From: Punica granatum
Lineage: Eukaryota; Streptophyta; Magnoliopsida; Myrtales; Lythraceae
Length of the DNA: 64,000 nucleotides
Assembly (NCBI RefSeq): GCF_007655135.1
Contig: NC_045132.1
Span: forward strand, 15,438,001 to 15,502,000
Direction of reading: 5' to 3'
Made by a program: the position numbers and the translations under genes. Under the pieces are notes generated by a model. It worked only from the letters and a program-made list of their open reading frames with translations, did not search any database and was not told the DNA's origin. Position 1 is the stretch's first letter; every line of letters begins with the position of its first letter. Of this stretch, positions 46,480 to 60,142 are shown in pieces.

Positions 46480-46800
46480 AATATGAAAGTGATTATAACT
46501 AGCACAAGTGCTTTTACTCATATGATTTCTCAGAAATATCTCTTTGCATCTTATACAGCCGTTAATTTCAAGGTTATTGTGAAGATGCGTGATGATGGCA
46601 TGGCGAATGTCCTTGACATTAAAGATACTCGTTTAGTGGTTCAGAATGGATCAAATTGGTTCTCAAATGTGCGAAGCATGTTGCAGATATCCATCTTAGC
46701 TATCAAGCTAGTTTACGATGGGTTTCGCCGTACGTACTTTCTTCCACGGCTAGTGAAAGGAAGTCTTCAACTCTGTACCTATTCTGCATATTAGGCTCGA
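46480..46800 (+). pseudogene. Relic of a copia protease region
   Basis: The frame from 46468 reads ...TSTSAFTHMISQKYLFASYT, then VIVKMRDDGMANVLDIKDTR and LVVQNGSNWFSNVRSM. This follows the copia protease consensus (DSGAS, HVT, FF.SYTPG.F, VKMGNDG..KV.GIGD, KLVLKNV.H.PD). The catalytic Asp is gone and the frame decays after 46790. No flanking LTRs were recognised. Confidence 0.6.
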
Positions 46801-48900
46801 TCATGTGAGTGGGAAAAGGGTGGGTGTGTTGCCAGTATTGTCAAAGGCATTTCCAAAAGAGAAGAGTACTGCTTATCGTTGTATTACTGGAATCACACAG
46901 CAACCACCCTCTTCGCATAGTCGAGAAGAGGGAGATTTGTTGGGGCCAGTTTCTCATTAACGCGAAGACTGCCAAAGCCTATGTGGATTTAAACTCTCGT
47001 GGATGATATCGGGTTTCAAGCCGATATTGTTGATCCTTTTGAGCATCCACTATATGAAAGAATTAGGGTACCTGGATTACACAGGAAATATACCTGTAGC
47101 ATAGAGCTTTGCAAACGAGAGAGATCGACAAACAACGGCAAAGAACATAGGCATTTGCTCGATCGGTTCTAGTATGCTCATGCAGTTTTGAGGAACGCAA
47201 CAGTCGGAGGACCACACACCGTGAATCAAACTAACAAAATTGAGAACTGAACGGTGGAATTTTGCACAAGATTGCAGCAGACTGCGTTTTCGTTCGAGAA
47301 TTTAAAGTCCCCTGATTTGGTGAGATTATTGGGTTTGATATTAGAAGGTTTGTGGGTGCTCATGGACCGCGGTTTCATATCGAAGAGGTTTCCGCGTTGA
47401 ATTATCGATGCTTTTTTTGTCACGATTTCTCTGCTTGATTGATTTTCTTCAAGGTTGTGATAAGAAGGGATAGAATTTTTTATTTTATTTTTTTGATAGT
47501 TGATTATGTTTTTTTTTTTTTTGTGATAAGAGGGGATAGAATTGATCATGTTGTGTTTTTTTTTTTTCCTATCCTACACAGCTTCCTCATTCTTTGAGTA
47601 CCTCTCTTTTTGTCTTGAATCTCCCTCATATGCAGCATTATCTTAAGACTATCAAACGATTATTGTAAAAAAAAATACCGATATGGGGTCGGCGATCATG
47701 TACGTGCCACTGTTAGATCGACCGTGTTTCAGATACATCCCCACTTAATCCTGCATATGGTATGTCGTCCCTGTCATAGTGTGTACCTTTCTATTATAGT
47801 TTTATTTCATACATCGACATCGAATGAACACGTTGGTTAATTAACGATTTTCACGATCCACTTGAAGTCGGTTAACAAAGTAATATTGTTTTGCGGTACA
47901 CCATGTAGAGAGAAGTATGAAGCAAATCCCCTGCCTCTTCTCGGCGATTGGCCTCCAAGGTTATGGAAAAAGGAAGACTGCTCACACTTCATGTTGCAAT
48001 CCGAGTCCAATTGGGTTCCGACAATTCCGTTGCACTGATCACTGACTTGTTTCACGAGTTTATAGTTCATGTATTGCAGTCAGTGGTATTAAGCACAGTT
48101 CCGCACTGGGCATGGCCATAAGCCGCCGCATCTGGGAAAGGGGACCGACAGTAGTAGTCATCTATGGTGGTGGGAGTTCTTGATAGATAAATCCTTAAGA
48201 ACAAACTGCAGACTGAACCAACAAGGGTCTACACTGGTATGTAGCCGGATTGCAGGCGAAGTTGCCGTGTTGCCAGCCCCGTCAATGATGATGCTATTGA
48301 TGCAAATCGAGAATAGCACGACCGTGTTAATTGTGATTGTTGAAAACCTAGCAGCTACAGCTATCTCTCTTTCGAGTCTGATTGTTGGCTTCTTTTGTAA
48401 TATCTATCTGCAGATGATAATCCATATTATATGACAATCGTGTGAGGTCGATGTTATGTCAAGCACCCCTCGAGTGATTCCCCTTCGAGAAGAGTCAAAT
48501 GCATGCCATCTATGCCTGAACTAGCGGATTCACAGGAATAGATCCATCCGGTCTGCACAGTGGCCTCACGGCCACATGGTCACAGACCGCCTAGCAATAA
48601 CACACTATTGAGAGGTTATATAAAAATGAAAATATTGAGCGCCAAAGAAGGAATACATAACCCAAGACAATATCCAGTGAAACAGAGAAGAATTTGAAGA
48701 GTTTGCAGCGAAGTCATTCGAATTTACAAAGGCTTTTCTTAAACTATTTCTCGCCATCCGAATTTACAGTTAGACAAGACCACCAAATTGAGCTTTAGAC
48801 ATCCAATCAGTTCGGGCCATTCAAGGCACAATCAAAGTTGACATGAGAATTCTATTTCGGTTAGGAGAATCTATGACCTCGAATCCAGAGGAAACAAGTC
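46801..48900. other. Intergenic with no recognised gene
   Basis: A partial tandem duplication (gtgataagaagggatagaatt / gtgataagaggggatagaatt) occurs at about 47457-47545, around poly(T) runs. Minus-strand frames at 47837-48070 (MNYKLVKQVSDQCNGIVG) and near 48080-48170 contain several cysteines but match no family I know. The right edge is the 3' flank of SP1. Confidence 0.4.
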
Positions 48901-51900
48901 TCAGTGGCGGAAAGTCTTCACAGCCTGCTCGATCCGCTTCCGGCAGAGAGGACAGTTTGTCAGGTGGGAGGAGCACGCCATGCAGCAGCACATGTGCCCA
49001 CATCTTCATAGATAAACAAAATGAGCAGGCCAATTAGTAATGCATCCATCATCTATGAATAAGGAAACCACACACTCACTACACGCCTATGAGAGAAATT
49101 TCTTAGGTCGACAAATAAAAGGAGCGTTGAACACATCATAAATGCAAAAGCATGTAATAACTGCATAAGAAGTCTCCACTAAACAACAGAAAGTAGAAAA
49201 GATATTGTGCTTACGGGACAAAGACAGCATTATACTCCTGCTCTAGGCATATCACGCAAAGGTCTGGCATTAGCCGATCTCTCTTTGAAGAGTCCGATCC
49301 TTTCTCAGCCTTTTCATCTGCACACACAAACCAATAACAAATTTTATGATACAAGTCAGAAATATTCAGTTGTTTGGTCTCGCTATGCCATGCATAAAAC
49401 TGTAATTTACCTACCTTCACTATTTTGCCCCGACTTTTTAGCAGTAGCCTCGAGCACCCTGGCATGAAGAGAAGAATTAAGCACCTCTTTGCACATAAAC
49501 TGAGGGGCAGATATACTTTAAATCAACATGATGCGCTTGATCTCTTAACTAAAGTAGAAATCCACCGTGCAAGAAGAATAACTACTACGATATACTTTAG
49601 AACCTGATCTTTTTAAATGGACACAGTTTTTATAGTCTGTACTTGGGTGAGTGGTTGTACATATTTTCGTTATCAACGATATCTTACCACTTATCTTTAT
49701 AAAAAAAGAAAAAAAAATCTAACATTTAATAATTAAGAAAAGAGATGTAATTGAACAAACAAAAGATGCAACGAGTTTCAAAAAGAAAGTTGCTAGAATA
49801 TTTCTAACAATGATCTTAAGCAGCTAAGGCTGTCCCTGGAAACTAGAAATTCAACTAGAGAGTCTAAAGAACATCTTTTGTCTGCAGGAGCATATCTGTT
49901 GATTGATACGGACAAAAAGAAGGTAAGGAAATTGCAACCATTGGTATTTGCAACTGACCTCTGAAAGGCAGTGACAAAAGGAAGAAAGAAATTGTCAAGA
50001 TGGGCAAGAAATGCTAATAAAAGGCTTCATCTGTGCTAGTGTATTCTGTCAAACCCCTAAGGTCCCCTTGAGTATGCAGGAATGGAATGGGCTCTAGATG
50101 GTACAGTAAAATGTGATGATATTGAGTGAAAAATTGTGATTTTTTTATGATCATTACAAGATTAAGGAACATAATTATAATATTAGACTTAGTTACCAAG
50201 ATATCATTTTGTATATTTGCACAAAAAATAGCATGAAACGAGGGAATGACCATTCCTTATGTATTTTGAGGGAATACTCATTCCATCAAAGTGAAGAATA
50301 AATATTATAACGAGGGAATGTCAATTCTAACTCATATAAGTGACACTAAATAATTCTATGGAGTTTGAAGGAGAAATGCTATTCCCCTGAACCAAATGGG
50401 ATCTAACAGTACCCACCACCCATCAGACAAGACACAGAAAGTGAAACATTTATAAGTGAATAGATGCAGACAGACAATACAGTTTATTTTTCAGACAAAA
50501 GAAGAAACAAGCGAAACATTGGAGAAAAGCTACTTCTCCCATCATGAGGAATTACGACCATCCTACTGGACTTTTGACTCTTGACCCCTGTATCAGCTAC
50601 GAATTGATGGGAAATCTGAGGGGAAAAAGCAATGAATGCAGATGGACATTTGTAAAATTTTCAACAGCATTGCAAATGAAGAATGGATGATTATTTTGAG
50701 TAGTCAATCAAATTTGCCACTCAATTAAAGTACATGCCTGATATAAAAGCAGTAAATTTCTTTTGTCATCTCTTTTTAATCTAGCATATGGTTATCAAGT
50801 AATCTCATCTTTAAAAATTTAATTTACCTTCGCTGCAACTCCCAGCGTCGTCTTCTTTCCATGACATATTGAACTCCTCTTTTCACAATCATGCAAACTC
50901 CTAAGACTGTCATACCCATGGAAGCATACCGATACCACCTGTCCAAATAATCCCACATCATTGACCAAAAAAGCTTCCTAGGTACATTACAAGAGATGAC
51001 GGCAGAAAAGGTATAAGTGATACCTTGCCCATTTTCCAAGGTTCACAATCAGCTGATCGATAGTTTTAGGAGAGACATAAAATGGCCCTTTATGTGGTCG
51101 CTGAACACGAACTGTCCCAACATCATCTTTGACAGCCTGGTCGAGGTCGAGAAAGATAAAAGACAGTTGGCCTCGATGTCATACCCATAGAATTCCATAA
51201 CATTTACCAAGTTACAGAACTAAGAATCTAGTACACTGAGGCATCTATGTCAACAGCAATTCAAAAAATTTGATTGACATTGACCAATATCCACAACAAT
51301 GGTTCATGGTAAAGTGACTTGAAACATTAAAAGACAAACATAAGAATCACGCAAGGAACTTCAACTGGGAATCATTTTCTGCCTCCGAGTAACTCTATCA
51401 ATCAATTGAAAAACCTGATCCAGCGTCTGCATACAATTGTGGTCCAATAACTTTGGAAACTACAGCAGAATAAGACTATAATATTTCCAATAGATTCAAT
51501 AGTTGAAAAATATGAATAGAGCCCATGAGAATGTATCCATTGGTTCTAGATGATATTATCCAACTCCTTTTAGCACACGACTACATCGCCATCTAATACT
51601 TCCGAAAACATAAAAGAAACGAAAGAATCGGTTGTACCTCACCAACAACCGTCAGGGAAGAACCAACTGGAAGCACCCGTTCAATCCTCTTGATTCCAAG
51701 CATCTAATTACAGGAGGAAAACACATGAAAATCACCTATGACCTCAGACGATCTTGCCTTTTAATTTTACATACACTAATTAGATTAAAATGTAACAAGA
51801 CAAAAGAGTGCCACAAACCTTGAGACCTTGAAGATAATCCAACGTTCCACGGACAAGGGATCGTCCAGACTCTTCAAATACTTCACTAGCAACAGTTAGT

Positions 51901-53484
51901 TCAAAACCAGAGGCCGCTCGAGCCCCTAACACATGGACATGACCTGTCCCATCATCCTATGAATATGAAACAGAAAAGGAAATCTCTATTAAATTAAACC
52001 TGGTTTACTGACCTATTAACTTTACTGGGAGTAAAATTAAACCCTAGACTTCACAAACAATTATAGTAGCATAAATTTGATTGACATATGAAACTTCCAT
52101 GAACCACAAAAATTACAAGAAAACAGAATGACAAAGGCAAGAGTTATATCTCACCAGGTACCAAGGAACCTCCTTACTCATAGATAACATCAAAGCCGAA
52201 TCTTGTATCCAAGAACCAGCATCATTGTGTTTCAAGAAATGTTGTTCTGCCTGATGATACCAAGAGGAAACTTCAGAATTTTTTGCAAAAGTGAAGAATC
52301 AACTACATGCATAACTAATAACTGAAAGGTCACAATTACCGTTGCCTCCACTATCACACCTCGTAGACCACTATATTCGCAGTTAATTGGTGTGTCAGAA
52401 CCAACTCTCCCGGTAAGAGTAACAATCAGCGGTAACACTTTACATTCAGTATCCAGTAATTGTGCTGCAAGCGGAAAGAGGCAAACAATTCAATATACGG
52501 AGGGGGGAAAAACAGTTGGGGAAGGGGAGAGGGAGAGAGAGGAAACAATGCCACTGCAGGAATTCAAGAAAGGAGAAATTCTCATAAAAAATGAGCAAGT
52601 CGGGGCTAAGCATCTGTAGAAGAATAAGCGCACACTATGCATAATTTCAATAGAAAGCGTGGAGAACATGACAGAGATCCATCATGACAACATCTATTAT
52701 CGACCTGTCAAACCTCCTTAGCATAGATATATACTCCTCATCACATCTGATATATCAATATAGTGATTCCATCACATAAAACACCATTCTACTCTATCAG
52801 TCTTGCAACTTTTTATTAGTCTAAAACCAAAGATTCCTCCCAAGAGTAATTTATATCATTACACCCAGTGACGAGTCCTCTTTTAAGTTATGATCGGTCT
52901 TTGTTCATAGCGCCCTCCCACAGACTTTCTCAAATACAGAAACCAGTTTCAGGGTTACAACCTTCCCCAAAGTTTAAAACTTTGAAGATGTCTCTGCTTT
53001 CCTCTTTAGCATCAAATTACTCACATGAATCCGGGAAACCCGGCAAGCCTTCTCCCACGTCATTCTTCGCCAATGCATGAATTGCTCAAGTCTTACACAG
53101 ACTAAAACAGTCACTCGAAGCACTAAATCTAATTTGAACTCAGAAACTGGGCAAGTTCAAAGCTTGAGGGAGGATCAAGCCAACAAGGAGACCGCAATTC
53201 ACAAAACTGATCAATTCGCCAATCACGCTCCCACAGAAGGAGACTGCACTTACCCAATTCCTTCAATTGGTTGACTCGAAGAACCGATTTCAATGCCTCC
53301 GCATCCCTACAGCCAAAAGCGAGCAAATCAAACAGATGAATCAAAGTTAGTTTCTTCCTATGTAATCAGACAGATTAACTAGGTTGGGGTTAAGGAGAAA
53401 CAAACAGAACCTTCCGCTGCTCCTGCCGAGGACGTAGAGAGCTGCGGCGCTTAAGCAGCAGCTAAGGCCGCCCCACGGAATCAT
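48901..53484 (-). CDS. SP1: SP1-type RING E3 ubiquitin ligase of the chloroplast outer envelope (11 exons)
   Basis: I could join 11 minus-strand exons in phase: 53411-53484, 53254-53306, 52340-52464, 52155-52250, 51819-51956, 51638-51703, 51024-51136, 50828-50938, 49415-49458, 49215-49317, 48901-49003. All have GT-AG introns and total 1026 bases (341 residues plus stop), the length of SP1. It starts MIPWGGLSCCLSAAALYVLG (first membrane segment). A MAPL/GIDE-like intermembrane-space domain follows (RVGSDTPINCEYSGLRGV, QDSALMLSMSKEVPW, SEVFEESGRSLVRGTLDYL). The second membrane segment is near residues 240-262 (YASMGMTVLGVCMIVKRGV). The C-terminal C3HC4 RING is PDLCVICLEQEYNAVFVPCG, HMCCC, then CPLCRKRIEQAV. 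In Arabidopsis SP1 directs ubiquitin-dependent removal of TOC import components; that role is by homology. All RING ligands are present. Confidence 0.96.
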
Positions 53485-53764
53485 TTCAACGCAGTCCTGT
53501 TTATCATGTGCAAAGGAGAAGCGATCGCCCGCCGGCGAGAGAGCTCACTGCCGCACGATAAGAAGAGGAAGAAGGGGCCAGAATCAGAGAGCTCGACGAA
53601 GCATTGAAGCCAAGCTGCCGGCGCGACTGAAAGCCGAAGTTAACAGAGCCGAAGAAGGAGGAGAAGAAGAAACGGGAGGAGGAGGGGGTGGGGGAGAGAG
53701 AGAGAGAATCAGATACGAGTACTAGAGAAGAGGGACGAAGCAAAGCAACTGTGTGATTGAGAGC

Positions 53765-53765
<1 letters not shown>

Positions 53766-53798
<33 letters not shown>
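53766..53798. repeat. (GA)n tract upstream of SP1
   Basis: A GA repeat running into a short G run, about 280 bases upstream of the SP1 ATG. On the coding strand it is (CT)n, common in plant core promoters and leaders; a shorter one lies near 53695-53706. Confidence 0.85.
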
Positions 53799-53799
53799 A

Positions 53800-56700
53800 A
53801 GTGAACCGCCTTTGGGTGGGGGAGTCATGACCGTACTTCCGGTTCATCGGACCGGCGGTTCTCTGGCCGGTCTATTGCTCTCTTCCATGATCGGTAAATT
53901 TCCGCAGCATAGGAGGCCAGTAATAATGGAGAGAGAAATATTACGCTGCAGAATTTCGATAAATTAGATATTGAATGGTACATACATGATTCTACATCAA
54001 AAAAAAACTATAAGATGAGAATAAAGAAAGTCTTTTAGTACTTATTTTAATACTGATGGAAAGAATGGCATTCCGTTTAATATATAACTCATTCTCTTTT
54101 TGGTTTTTTAAATACTGTTGGCAGCGTTGTTAGAGAAATCAATGAATCAACTAGTGTTGTATTTGCAATCTTATATCTTAGTTAATTTTTTTGTGAAAAA
54201 TATTTTTTGAACGTATTGTGAGATACATTTTAGAAATACAGTCGAATGATGACTTGAAATATTTTTAGTTGGCATTTTTATAAATTATATTAACAAATGT
54301 ATCAGTGATGACAAAGCTCGTGAAATATGTATTATTGATGATGATGCCCTGTAATTTGAAAGTTGTGCGAGTTTTGTATTTCTCTCTATTTGCTTTAAAT
54401 TGGATATATCTAAATTATAAAAAGGAGAAGAATGGAAGTTGATGTAACATTCATTATCCCAAAATGCCCATCACAAAGTAAAACTAATTTTCTAACCATT
54501 AAGTCATTGGAAGTTGAAAGGATGATTTGGTAAATTCATGTTCTATGAAGTTTATTTAGTTTTCGAATAAAAATTTTACTCTATTCAATTCAACTCTATT
54601 ATATAATAAATTCAACATTACAATCATTACTGTTTTGTCTTTTTCTTTATTTTAATAGTAATATCTCGGTCATATTTTTTCTAAACATTTTTAAAATTAA
54701 TTTTTTAATAATAAATTTCATATATACTTTATATCTATATATACATACATATATATATTCTCATTCATTCATATATTTTTCAATACATGTAATAATTATT
54801 TTTTGTCTTTTCTTATTCTCAAAATTGAGTTAAGATAAAATCTTAACTCAAAAACTAAGGACAAGCTAATAACTTACCCATTTTTCCATTAATTTCTCTC
54901 ACCCATCTGTCTCTCCTCTGTCTTTCCCACTCACACTGTTCCCTCCATCTTTTGTGTTCTTTCTCAACATTTTCTTATATTAATTTTTTATCTAATATTA
55001 AAATTAATGAATATCTTCTTTTAACCTCTAAACTATCACATTTTCATATCAAACTTTGGATGAAAATTATGAGGGTAGCGTTGTCATTTTATTAATAAAT
55101 TTCATGCGTAGCATAGGTTTGCGTCTAGTATTTATTATTTGAAGAGGGAAAACAACTAACCATGTATATCAATTTTTTTGTATTTGTATATATTGTGTGT
55201 ATATTTTTTTGTTATTGTATTTCTAATTAATTAATGTACCACGGTTTCGAAAAGTTTGAGTGTTATCGGGAGAAATAACTGAGACAACAAATATGATACT
55301 AATTATATATAGTGTATGTTAATGAAAGTAATAGTTGTAACTTTCAATTGTATGGATCCAAAGTGGCGATTCATCGCAAGCTAAGAAGTTGTAAAGTCCT
55401 CTATTGTATGAATTAAAGGAGAGCTTTGATTGAGGAGTCAGAATTAACATATGGAATTAACTCCAAACCTCAATAGTCAGAATTTACTGTGGGTAACAGT
55501 ACTACATATATATATTGATTAAAATATTCATTTATTTGAGCCTCAATTCGGGGCTGAGTCCGTGCATTATTTTTTTGGTAGACTAATCAATTTCTTTTCC
55601 CATAAAAAAAGACACAGAGAGTCGAAAAATTAATTATTTTAATAATTTTAAAATTAGTTGAGACATATATTATACGACTTATTCAACCATGTCGTATTGG
55701 CAAAAAAGCGTGTAATAAGGCATCTAGTATAAATAGAGTATACTGAAATTTCAATATCAATCATAAGTCTATCACATAATTATAAAGTAGAATAATTGTT
55801 TTACTCCATGTATACCGAGAAAGTGGGGAATTAATGAAATAAAAATTAGCTCATACAAAAAGCATTATATAAAAAGTTAGTATTTGAACATTTCAGAATT
55901 TCTTTTCAAAGGCTTTTTTATATTGAACTTATTTATATGCAAATTATTTTCAAGATTTTCATATTATCAACGTTTTTGTTGTTACTGTATTTATATAAAT
56001 GGAAATACTCATGCATAGTTTGCGGATGCCGAATTTATTTTTTTCCTTTATCTATATAACTTTATCCATATATAATATATAATTGTTGGGTCAATCACTG
56101 GGTTAAATGCACTTGAACTCCACCTTTTCTCTAATGTAACATTTAATTAATTAATATCTAAACTGTGTTTTTCAGACCAAGGATGTAATGAGGCCACTAG
56201 GTTTCATTTGGGGAAATTTCCACTTAAATATCACGATCTAATGGTCATTAAAGGATCAAAACTCTCAAATCCAAGGGTTGTCATTATTTTCTTATTAGGG
56301 TTGCGGGTTCAGTGAATTTTAGGAAAAAAAGTTTCCCTCGCCCAAGATAGCACTTTTACTTGAAAAGTGTCATGTGTTAGGCACATGTCATTCAAATTTC
56401 ATGTTGTTTTGACTTTGGATCTGTGTCGAAAAATTTGTGCCATCATATGGGTTGTTTTTGGACTTGTCTGAAATAATCGTCAATTCTGGACCAAATTCTC
56501 TTCATGACATCCCAATATTTTTTTATGGGCACGTGGTTCAAAAATTCAGAGTCTCTAGAAGTTGTCATTGCGCAAAAATACGACTCGAGTGATTTTAGAG
56601 GAATTATTTCCTCCAACTGTTCAGGACCTGTTACTGTTCGTGGTTGCGCGCAATATTCACTTCAAATTCTCATTCTGTCGGCTCGGGTGGATTCTCAGAA

Positions 56701-56970
56701 CTAGATATCCACCAAAACGATCCTGACTCGATTGTGCACGTCATGGACTCAAGAATTGTGCAATTTGAATCCGAATCGAATCCAAAATGTGTGATTATAT
56801 CTCAAACTGGGTTGTCTCGGATCTACCTCTGTGACATCCCAGCTTCCGAGAAGTTTATCTCCCAGCTCCGATAAGCTATTGGGGTGATTTGTGTGTCCAG
56901 ACATGCCTGACTCAATGAATTTCAAGGGAAAAATAGTTTCAGCATGAATCGATTCCGTTAAGTCGGCCAA
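53800..56970. other. Intergenic, strongly AT-rich
   Basis: No gene seen. A fragment of MITE family B (ctattcaattcaactc and caatcattactg) lies near 54573-54665. The stretch 54700-54860 has tatata runs and ends with an inverted repeat (gttaagataaaatcttaac). From about 56190 the composition shifts to a moderately GC sequence with no coding signal. Confidence 0.45.
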
Positions 56971-56978
56971 TATTTATG

Positions 56979-57158
56979 AGGCGTTTGGTTTCAGAGTCAA
57001 AGTAACTTTGATTTTGATTGTGGAAAAGGACAAATGTTGTATAGTGTGTTGAGTTAAAGTTAAAGTTGACTTGGGAAATGTGTATTTTTGTTGTGTAGTG
57101 GGTTGAGTTAAAGTTAAAGTTAAAATTTTTGTGATTGTAACTCTGAAAACAAACGGGC
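56979..57158. mobile_element. Small MITE (hAT-like) with 8-bp target duplication
   Basis: The ends gcgtttggtttcagagt and actctgaaaacaaacggg are inverted repeats. Flanks are tatttatg (56971-56978) and tatttata (57159-57166), an 8-bp duplication with one mismatch as for hAT elements. The interior repeats tgggttgagttaaagttaaag twice. Confidence 0.65.
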
Positions 57159-57166
57159 TATTTATA

Positions 57167-57913
57167 ATCTCCAAAGTACATAGAAGTAGTATTTTTGGTC
57201 TTCATTCTCTAAATTGGAAATTTCGATGGGTCATATCTCGGGATCCATGATAAGTTATAGGCGCCGTGAAAATCCAGAGTGGATCTCTCGTCGTGCCCTA
57301 TCTAACATAGAAATTTAAAATCGATCAGAATCCCGATGAGCGAAATGTCCGATTGGCCTTGACAATGTTGACTTTTAGTCAACAGCTGACCTATGTTGAC
57401 TAATATTGATCAATTTTGACTTAACTGATTTCGCTTCTTTTATTGCACTTTGATTGTCCTTGACTAGAGTCGAATAGTTTTCGATCGTCAAAACAAAGCA
57501 TGTCCAAGGTTCTACATCAGTCAATGGTAACTTATCGTCGGGTCTTCCAATGGCCAATTTTAACTTTGACTTTGACCAAATTTGACAGTTGACCCTCGCT
57601 TTGACCTTCATTTACCAAGTTTGACCGGGTTGATTTTTATTTGTTTTTCTATATTTCTTGTTCTGTTTATTTCAGCTTATTCTGTTTCTGTTCCTCGAAG
57701 CCCCTTTTCTTCTGATCTGCCCCGACTTGACTTTTTTGTCACCCTTGGCCCTTTTGCCCCTGGCAGCCTTTTCTTCTCGTATGAGATCTCTTTACGCCTT
57801 GAGGCAAAATGGGATGTCTACAGGAATATGTTGATTTTATCAACTTTTACCATTTCTCTCAATATATCAGTGATTTAAACTGCATAAATCTAATTAAAAT
57901 GTGAAAGATACTA
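57167..57913. other. Intergenic; TTGAC-rich stretch
   Basis: About a dozen TTGAC/GTCAA words cluster at 57355-57625. The frame 57582-57878 has no domain. The region looks like an old LTR or other repeat rather than a gene. Confidence 0.4.
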
Positions 57914-58276
57914 GCCTGTTTGGTTTTACAATTCGTTTTTAACTGTACTCCATTCTACTACACTTAACTTCACTTATCTTCAATTCAACAACATAATTAT
58001 TACTTTTTTTTCCTTTTTTTAAAATTTTTTTAATCATTCAATTCAATTTTTAATATTGAATCCCTTTAACTATTCATTACTTTTTCTACCATTCAACAAC
58101 ACAATCATTACTTTCTCTCAACTATTTATTACTTTTTCCACAATTTAATAACACAATCATTACTTTTTCTCAACTATTCATTACTTTTTAACACTTTTTT
58201 TCATAATTCAACAACGCAATCATTACAAATAAATTAAAACCAAAACTCAACTCTAATCAACTTTAAAACCAAACAC
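57914..58276 (+). repeat. AT-rich MITE-like repeat, family B copy 2
   Basis: Ends gcctgtttggtttta and tttaaaaccaaacac are inverted. The interior has three rounds of caacacaatcattacttttt / ctcaactattcattac. Same family as 3205-3495 and 61043-61352. Confidence 0.7.
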
Positions 58277-58969
58277 AATATAAATATTTTCCCAAATTTG
58301 ACAACCTAATTTACCATCGTGTCCAATAAAAAGAGTCATCACGGGTTGATCACCACTGTTTAATTGGATAGATGCAAGATCTATAGAGACGTTTTATCTC
58401 AACATTGACCGCGAAAGAAGTCTGAGTCGCTAGCTAGTGAACCACTTTAGCCCTTTAAAGACTCAAATATGAGGGATACGATTCAAGAAAAGTAGAAGAA
58501 GAAAACAAGCTGTTAGTGTCCTGCTTTAGAAAACATTAATTTGATAGATAGGTCTTCTTTTACTAATTCAAATATTGGATAGATTTGAAACTAACCGTAA
58601 AAGTTCGGCCTTTCTACATGATTGACCTAATTTTTATATCCCCCCGATACACAACCCTTTGATTCAAGTTATTAGTCACCTTCTACTCAATGTTCCATGT
58701 TGCTGTTTGATGAGTAGGACAAAAAATCTTGATCAATTCTCAGCACCTGGAAGAAGAGTTAATTAACTACTGGCAACAATTCTTGAGATAGAAGAATTAA
58801 TATAGAGTGGACAACACCCGTTAGGGATAACATTCAGAGCCACAGGCTATTATTCATTGATGCGTAGTCACGATAGGAAAATCATCGAGATTTCAATTCA
58901 TTTTACATAGGAAGGATGTTATAACTATGCACTAAAAAATTGCTCATATAATAGTAGCTGGATAGTCTC

Positions 58970-59130
58970 TTTTTTTTTTTAAGTATAAGTCCAGGTATTA
59001 AGAAGTTCAATAGGTCCCGACTAAGCTGGGTCAGTCCATTAAGGAAATGTAAATTTTCTCTATTCATAAGACTCGAATCTGAGATATTAATTAAAGAAAA
59101 CATGTATCAAACTACTTGAACTAATCTACA
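58970..59130 (-). mobile_element. tRNA-derived SINE
   Basis: On the minus strand: A-box-like gattagttcaagtagtttg, B-box-like cagattcgagtct, a body with gggacctattgaacttctta, and a terminal poly(A) run (58970-58980). A target duplication is not evident. Confidence 0.6.
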
Positions 59131-59269
59131 TTGGCAAAGCACAAATGTCTTTGAATATGGTTCTGTTATTGGATAAATTGTTTGGAAAGTTCCAATATTT
59201 TATTGTCAATGTCAAACTTATCACAACAATAGAATTGTCTGTAAAAACAAGGCCTATGATTTGTAATCT

Positions 59270-59428
59270 TTTTTTTTTTGTCGAGTTATAAGGAAAGCTT
59301 ATGGTCTAGTACAATGAAATGAAAATCATAAACATCTAATGGCACACGTAATCTCATTTGAGTAACGAACCTAAAACCTTTTGGTCATTAGTCGAAGATG
59401 TACGCCACCACGCTACACCATTTTTTAT
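59270..59428 (-). mobile_element. tRNA-derived SINE with 16-bp target duplication
   Basis: On the minus strand it starts ggtgtagcgtggtggcg (A box), has ggttcgttactc (B box) about 35 bases on, and ends in an A11 tract. The flanks ctatgatttgtaatct (59254-59269) and ctatgatatgtaatct (59429-59444) form a 16-bp target duplication with one mismatch. It is short and non-coding, copied in trans by LINE machinery. Confidence 0.85.
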
Positions 59429-59444
59429 CTATGATATGTAATCT

Positions 59445-60142
59445 TTGCCAACATGAGATTGTTGACAATAATTCTTTTTATATACTTTTTTTCATCTCTA
59501 TCTTTCAAATTTACTTCTTTAAAGAGTTGGAGCGACTCAAAATGGACTATCCCAATAACTTTGAGGAGGTTACCTTTCAGGTCTAAAGCTGCAAATGACC
59601 TTGCCATGGATCCAATGGTCCAGTGTTGCCCACGAGTGGCTCTCTTTCTAAAATATGATGGTGAATTATTTATCATATTTTAGAAAATGAGTAATATTAA
59701 TGTATTTTCTTAAGTTTTTGCAGTTTTGATTGATTATTATGGGGATAAAAATGGTAAAAATTGATGAAAAATTAAGTCTCGTATTTGTAAACATTAGAAG
59801 CCATACACCTTTTGTACAAAAATTCAGAAGTTGGGACAAATTTCTAAATAGATCATAAATATTGGTTTACACAATCAATAATTAATTGTTAGTCCTTACT
59901 TTTCTATTTTTGTCTAATGAAAACCCTTAGTATGAGACATGTCATCAGTTGTCAATAAATACCAATTAGCTTGATTTAGAAATTACCTATTTGGTCTCAG
60001 TTAAGAGTTCCCCAAGATCGAAGTAAATGGATCCCCAGCTCAAGAGCTTGTGGTCTTGATCAGAACTTCTTCTGCAATAATTAATGATAAAGAACCCCTA
60101 AGCCAATGCAATGCAGGTTACTTGTTGGTTTTGGGCTCCTAA
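59445..60142. other. Intergenic
   Basis: Nothing recognisable; the frames at 59398-59683 are chance readings that overlap the SINE edge. Confidence 0.45.

Noticed and set aside
46809..47220. Continuation of the copia relic or a host exon
   Set aside because: Frames break often and match neither copia integrase nor another family I recognise; left unassigned.
47837..48170. Cysteine-containing minus-strand frames that might be a secreted peptide gene
   Set aside because: No signal peptide or start, stops between pieces, and cysteine spacing fits no family I know.
56504..56874. Possible gene in a GC-richer stretch
   Set aside because: Overlapping frames of 66-76 codons without domains, splice logic or start context.
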